Shown here in pieces: positions 6,601 through 8,755 of a DNA stretch of 8,755 nucleotides. Origin of the DNA: an uncultured Geobacteraceae bacterium (lineage in GTDB: Bacteria > Desulfobacterota > Desulfuromonadia > Geobacterales > Pseudopelobacteraceae); NCBI GenBank assembly GCA_903879825.1, contig CAIRND010000138.1:1-8755 (forward strand). Reading direction: 5' to 3'. A model generated the notes under the pieces. That model was not told the DNA's origin. It was given only the letters and a program-made list of their open reading frames with translations, and did no database searches. Position numbers and translations under genes: made by a program. Position 1 is the stretch's first letter, and every line of letters begins with the position of its first letter.

Positions 6601-7250
6601 GTTTGTGGTGAAAGATTGATAGTCGGTAAAATTATGGGTGGCGCTATCCAGCCACTGACTGCGGCAGCAGCTTGAATGATGTATCCTTCACCGGCAACCA
6701 GCCAAAAGTCATCGCCAACCATAACGCCATCATCAACAGCGGCCGTCTGCCATCGCCCGGACGGGAGATCAAGGCGCGAAAGGCTGGTTATATTATTGCG
6801 TCCTAGCGAGTTAAGGAAGTCCGAAACCTTATAATCAGGAGGGAAGCAGGCGTGGCTTGCAAGGTTGAATCCGACCGTAAGATGAAGTGGTGAACAGGAA
6901 GAGCTGTCGCCAAGAATGAGTATGCTCTGTTGGGTGGAATAGACATACAGGGCGCTGTTTTCGACGAGGGTAAAGTTGTTGCCTGACGGATTTCCGTTTG
7001 TATCAAGCTCTGCCCGCAGCAGTGTGCCGCTGGCAGCATTATAGGATTCAATGGCGGTTACACCTGATGGTTTCCAGAGCGCCAACAGCGGAAACGCTGT
7101 CGCCGGAGAGGTAACCTGGGCAGCAGTTACTCCGGTCACATTTAGTCCGGGCACGATCGACGCAGAAATCGCGGCCGCTACTCCGGAAACCGGAACACTC
7201 ATCATCAGAAGAAATGTGAAGATGAGGCTATAGAAAAAACGTGACATCAT
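3687..7250 (-). CDS. Large secreted IPT/TIG-domain protein with nine EVGV repeats
   Basis: 1187 residues from the ATG at 7250, preferred because AAGGA (7265-7261) precedes it by 10 bases; an in-frame ATG at 7268 has no such site and would add six residues. Residues 1-27 are a signal peptide (MMSRFFYSLIFTFLLMMSVP, ending GVAAA). Residues ~35-106 and ~127-197 look like a duplicated β module; the second ends DDFWLVAGEGYIIQAA. Residues ~208-302 are Ig-like. Nine copies of Y-x-P-L-x-S-x-E-V-G-V-x-V follow, starting near 308, 334, 361, 387, 600, 625, 837, 862 and 887. Six IPT/TIG domains (~401-495, 498-591, 640-733, 736-829, 900-984, 992-1094) come in three pairs, each behind a repeat run. TIG domains are Ig-like folds common in bacterial surface proteins. 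The last ~90 residues are a charged, probably helical tail without anchor or dockerin. Function is unknown; a surface stalk or adhesin is likely. Confidence 0.9.
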   Translation of the reverse strand: MMSRFFYSLIFTFLLMMSVPVSGVAAAISASIVPGLNVTGVTAAQVTSPATAFPLLALWKPSGVTAIESYNAASGTLLRAELDTNGNPSGNNFTLVENSALYVYSTQQSILILGDSSSCSPLHLTVGFNLASHACFPPDYKVSDFLNSLGRNNITSLSRLDLPSGRWQTAAVDDGVMVGDDFWLVAGEGYIIQAAAAVSGWIAPPIILPTINLSPQTTFTGLSLSYQLTLTLDTVAPAGGFPVTLTAVPAGIVTMPASVTIPNGARSVQVTVSANALGSAIISATSPGLGISGTQHAVTVKTTQAANYTPLISSQVGVQIGPVYTAPTSVNPTYTPVISAEVGIQVGPVFTGVSPIQTRDYGPLASLQIGVQVGENATAPTSFIVDYNPLVSTEVGVAVGPVITGVSPNHGAIGDNALPVTISGYGLGAVTGISFLHATGGITVGLFSVAPDGRSITVPIDIAANADTGARTVLVTTASGVIKATRGGSDIFNVTLPIPEISSISPLRSMVGDTVTMTIIGKNFTSASSVNVSPSNGIVVSNPPTVSADGTTVTVSFTIAAGATIGDRIVTVTAPGGTTSAAASVTNTFSVTSLSDPGFTHTSLSAEVGVQVQLATAAARQIFNYEPIASLPVGVTVGSTITRVTPVSGNIGSSNLVVRALGVGLNNASSITFYPPDGITVHPSSLTFVDGNPQVTIDIAAGADVSPRSVLVALSSGGYALPTDAGSNQFRVTLPVPEISSLQPIRAMRGQVVALTIIGTNFGSASSVDFTPSTGITVVNPPTVSADGTMITTSLTITADAALGNRVVTATTPGGTSSPTASTANSFSVTIDAGTTYTPLLSPEIGVLVSTASLSGPVTMVYEPVTSREVGIMVTPPESPTSQSVDYGSLVSTEVGVAVGGVFTGFSPAAMEPGSSATFTLTGVGLGTVTNITVVPSDNLTVKSWTPAADGRSGTVNITADSGIVQGKRTLVPQVGSTALMSTVVGIDILQIGYKPVLNSITTSYPASSVLAVTGSTVTLTMNGVHLQGVTKIEVLSSDGITVDNAPIWSSNETGEHVSVTVIVAASAVVSDRLVRLITPYGSSSATLGTTTTLKIIETIGSIAPESDDKDWVAANEPPVEIANDYLTVAKISELYGLNGRKLDAVLLAMQQRITTNASEHSSRGILKERMFRLAELPDLSRGPPGV
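4551..4742 (-). repeat. EVGV repeat block 3 (three coding copies)
   Basis: Three copies start at residues 837, 862 and 887, exactly 25 residues apart: YTPLLSPEIGVLVS, YEPVTSREVGIMVT and YGSLVSTEVGVAVG. The last shares VSTEVGVAVG with the last copy of block 1, and each precedes a TIG pair, so whole repeat-plus-TIG units may have been duplicated. Confidence 0.8.
5331..5453 (-). repeat. EVGV repeat block 2 (two coding copies)
   Basis: Two copies start at residues ~600 and 625: the first diverged (THTSLSAEVGVQV, the Tyr-x-Pro start lost) and the second YEPIASLPVGVTVG with Pro for Glu. They lie between the first and second TIG pairs. Confidence 0.75.
6051..6329 (-). repeat. EVGV repeat block 1 (four coding copies)
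   Basis: Four consecutive copies start at residues ~308, 334, 361 and 387: YTPLISSQVGVQIG, YTPVISAEVGIQVG, YGPLASLQIGVQVG and YNPLVSTEVGVAVG. They are 26-27 residues apart, joined by variable Pro/Thr/Ser-rich linkers, and lead directly into the first TIG pair. Confidence 0.8.
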
Positions 7251-7687
7251 GATGTGCCATTCCTTCATGAAGGGTAAAAAACACGCAGTCTCAATTACGT
7301 CAGTTGTCGCTTAGCAGTTTTGCAGGTCAAATAATAATAGTAGATAATTAATACAAGAACATCAATTTATCGAACGAGTATATCGGGAACCAAGAGACCA
7401 GCGCAAAGACAACAGCAACGGTTCTGCTCAGTTTATATTTGTTATAAACATCTTATTTACAAGGGCATATTGGCTTAAAACCATGTCAAATTTATTTTAG
7501 TCAAAAATAGAACACATTTATTATTTAAACAGTTTCGATCTTTTCATATCGTCACATGACACAACTTTCTTTACTTTTTTTCTGCCTTTTAGATATTTTT
7601 TTATCCTCCAAATGATTTCCTCGTAATGGACCTAACATTGTTCAGGCCGAGACTAGCCTCATCCAACGCGTTGCCGCTTGGGAAAAA
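7251..7687. other. AT-rich intergenic region, no gene recognised
   Basis: This 437-base gap separates the right-hand Ig-like gene from the TIG gene. It is far more AT-rich than the genes: lines 7321-7380 and 7501-7560 each hold 16 G+C in 60 bases. I found no credible small gene; GGAGGA on the minus strand near 7607 is followed by no in-range start. No clear terminator follows the stop at 7688, only a weak near-palindrome GAGACTAGCCTC without a T run. No riboswitch or structured RNA is recognisable. The likely role is promoter and regulatory DNA for the TIG gene. Confidence 0.6.
7337..7365 (-). promoter_or_regulatory. Candidate sigma-70-type promoter of the TIG gene
   Basis: On the minus strand TTGATG (7365-7360) and TACTAT (7342-7337) are separated by 17 bases, each matching four of six consensus positions. 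They would give a leader of roughly 80 bases before the ATG at 7250. In so AT-rich a region such matches are common, so this is a weak call. Confidence 0.3.
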
Positions 7688-8755
7688 CTAAAGTCCCACC
7701 ACGCGGCGCAATATTACAATGGTATCACCCAGATTGAGTTCGGTTCTGCCGGGGTCAGGCTGCGGGACCCCATTCACCAGCGGCGCTACTTTACCGTGCA
7801 TGATTTCTGTGGCAGTCGGAATCTCAAGCTTCATGGCAAACTTGAGCGACTTGAGAGCATCGGCCAACTGTGGTTCAACTTTGGCGGGCGCATCAAACGC
7901 TCCAGGAACGATGACTCCGTCCACTTCTGGAGCATTACCGATATAAACAGCAGCCGACCGGGCGGCCGAAATGTTTCCGGCGGCATCTTTGGCATAGGCG
8001 TAGATTGTTTTATTGCCCCACGTACTGAAGAGGTACTCCGGCGGCGCTGCCTCTGACCAACCGCTATCAGTGACACTCGGCGGAGCGGCACTTTCGGACA
8101 ACAGGTACCCAGCCACTCCGAATGCATCTGTTGCCCCATACACGGTGACCGGCACCGCGAGGGTGGCGAACGCTGCAGGAATTGTGAGTATAGTGACTAC
8201 CGGAGCATTTGTATCGGTAGCGGGCAAAACGGATGAGCTGCATGACATTGCAGCGCCGCCGTTGCTGCCACCACAACTCCAGCTCCACGGACCGCTGCCG
8301 GCAACACCCGTTGCGACCCCTGTCGAGCAGAGACCAGCCAACGGAGCGGCAATGAACACGCCGCCGTTACTGGCTCCGCAGACACCGTTGACCGGAATGG
8401 CGTAGATAACGTTTCTGGTCACACTGCTGCTGTTGCCGGCCGCGTCGGTCGCGGTCGCCGTGATCGCCCAGGTACCCTCGGCCGGTATGGTGAGTTGCTG
8501 TGAGAAGGCACCGTCGGTAATGACCGGCGCGTAGCTTTGGCCGTTGAAGAGCATTGAAATTGTTGTCGGAGTCAGTGTGTCGCTGACGGAACCGAGGACC
8601 GTGATGATATTGACCGCCGTCGTAATATCCTGATTCGGGCTGGTAATTGCCAGCGACGGATTCGAATTGTCATAGGTGACTGTGCGCACGACGTTGGAGA
8701 CGTTACCCGCCAGGTCGGTCGCGGTGATCGTGATGTTGTTGACGCCGACGGCAAG
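7688..8755 (-). CDS. C-terminal part of a large Ig-like protein with dockerin-like tail (start beyond right edge)
   Basis: The frame is open from the right edge to TAG at 7688-7690, giving the last 355 residues; the true start lies outside, since a GTG at 8689 falls within a continuous Ig repeat (NNITITATDLAGNVSN upstream). Counting from the edge: residues ~33-118 are a bacterial Ig-like domain (ITATATDAAGNSSSVTRNV), 122-172 the four-Cys module (VNGVCGASNGG to GPWSWSCGG), ~180-274 another Ig-like domain (WSEAAPPEYLFSTWGNKTIY, AKDAAGNIS). Residues ~295-355 resemble the dockerin-like end common in Geobacter-type secreted proteins: 'LADALKSLKFAMKL', then 'HGKVAPLVNGVPQPDPGRTE', then 'LNLGDTIVILRRVVGL'. 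The calcium loop is degenerate. It shares the four-Cys module with the gene at the left edge. Probably a surface or secreted structural protein; no catalytic motif is visible. Confidence 0.85.
   Translation of the reverse strand, partial: LAVGVNNITITATDLAGNVSNVVRTVTYDNSNPSLAITSPNQDITTAVNIITVLGSVSDTLTPTTISMLFNGQSYAPVITDGAFSQQLTIPAEGTWAITATATDAAGNSSSVTRNVIYAIPVNGVCGASNGGVFIAAPLAGLCSTGVATGVAGSGPWSWSCGGSNGGAAMSCSSSVLPATDTNAPVVTILTIPAAFATLAVPVTVYGATDAFGVAGYLLSESAAPPSVTDSGWSEAAPPEYLFSTWGNKTIYAYAKDAAGNISAARSAAVYIGNAPEVDGVIVPGAFDAPAKVEPQLADALKSLKFAMKLEIPTATEIMHGKVAPLVNGVPQPDPGRTELNLGDTIVILRRVVGL
8240..8392 (-). repeat. Four-Cys module, right copy
   Basis: This is the 51-codon partner of the unit at 166-318, in the Ig-like protein at the right edge. 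The invariant core GSGPWSWSCGG and the four Cys suggest a small disulfide-stabilised β module of the kind met between Ig-like domains in secreted proteins. Confidence 0.85.

Noticed and set aside
7261..7440. Possible cyclic-di-GMP riboswitch ahead of the TIG gene
   Set aside because: Geobacter relatives often carry GEMM riboswitches before surface genes, so I looked. Isolated fragments such as CGCAAAG appear on the plus strand, but the order of conserved GEMM elements is absent on the coding strand.
7251..7687. Sigma-54 promoter in the long gap
   Set aside because: No TGGCAC-N5-TTGC type site is present on the minus strand. TGGCAC near 7259-7254 lies just inside the start region and has no TTGC at the required spacing.
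7640..7687. Terminator after the right-hand Ig-like gene
   Set aside because: The near-palindrome GAGACTAGCCTC has no loop of useful size and no T run after it on the minus strand.
7688..8689. GTG at 8689 as the true start of the right-hand gene
   Set aside because: The frame continues upstream to the edge with in-family Ig sequence (ITITATDLAGNVSN), and no signal peptide follows the GTG.

Overview
The window is a block of five co-oriented minus-strand genes for exported, modular, repeat-rich surface or extracellular proteins. Four of them show an N-terminal signal peptide; the fifth starts outside the window. There is no enzyme, transporter, RNA gene, CRISPR array or insertion sequence. The style suggests a Geobacter-like member of the Desulfuromonadia: strings of IPT/TIG and bacterial Ig domains, a four-Cys 'VNGVCG...SWSC' module, a dockerin-like tail ending in 'ILRRVVGL', and an intergenic 'AAATCCCCCTCAATCCCCCTTT' repeat. 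This placement rests on recognition of motifs only; no taxonomic marker gene is present.

In transcription order (right to left): (1) 8755-7688, the C-terminal part of a large Ig-like protein with a four-Cys module and a degenerate dockerin-like end. (2) 7687-7251, a 437-base, strongly AT-rich gap with a weak promoter candidate. (3) 7250-3687, a 1187-residue secreted protein in which three pairs of TIG domains are each preceded by a run of a short ~26-residue motif, consensus Y-x-P-L-x-S-x-E-V-G-V-x-V-G, nine copies in all. (4) 3607-2090, a 505-residue secreted glycine-rich protein. (5) 2085-2004, an 82-bp inverted repeat containing a plus-strand (antisense) terminator-like hairpin. (6) 1966-1040, a 308-residue secreted protein with a fibronectin-III-like domain and a C-terminal dockerin with two calcium-loop motifs. 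(7) 1053 to the left edge, a secreted protein that starts with a cohesin-like domain, followed by Ig-like domains and a second four-Cys module; it is open to base 1.

The main result is the last pair. A dockerin gene overlaps a cohesin gene by 14 bases, and the cohesin gene's ribosome-binding site lies inside the codons for the dockerin's C-terminus. Cohesin and dockerin are the two halves of the calcium-dependent docking pair known from cellulosomes. Here they sit in a locus with no visible glycoside hydrolase, which suggests a non-cellulosomal two-protein complex on or outside the cell. The right-hand gene's dockerin-like tail could be a second ligand. The TIG protein's nine-copy EVGV motif is the other item I cannot assign to a named family.
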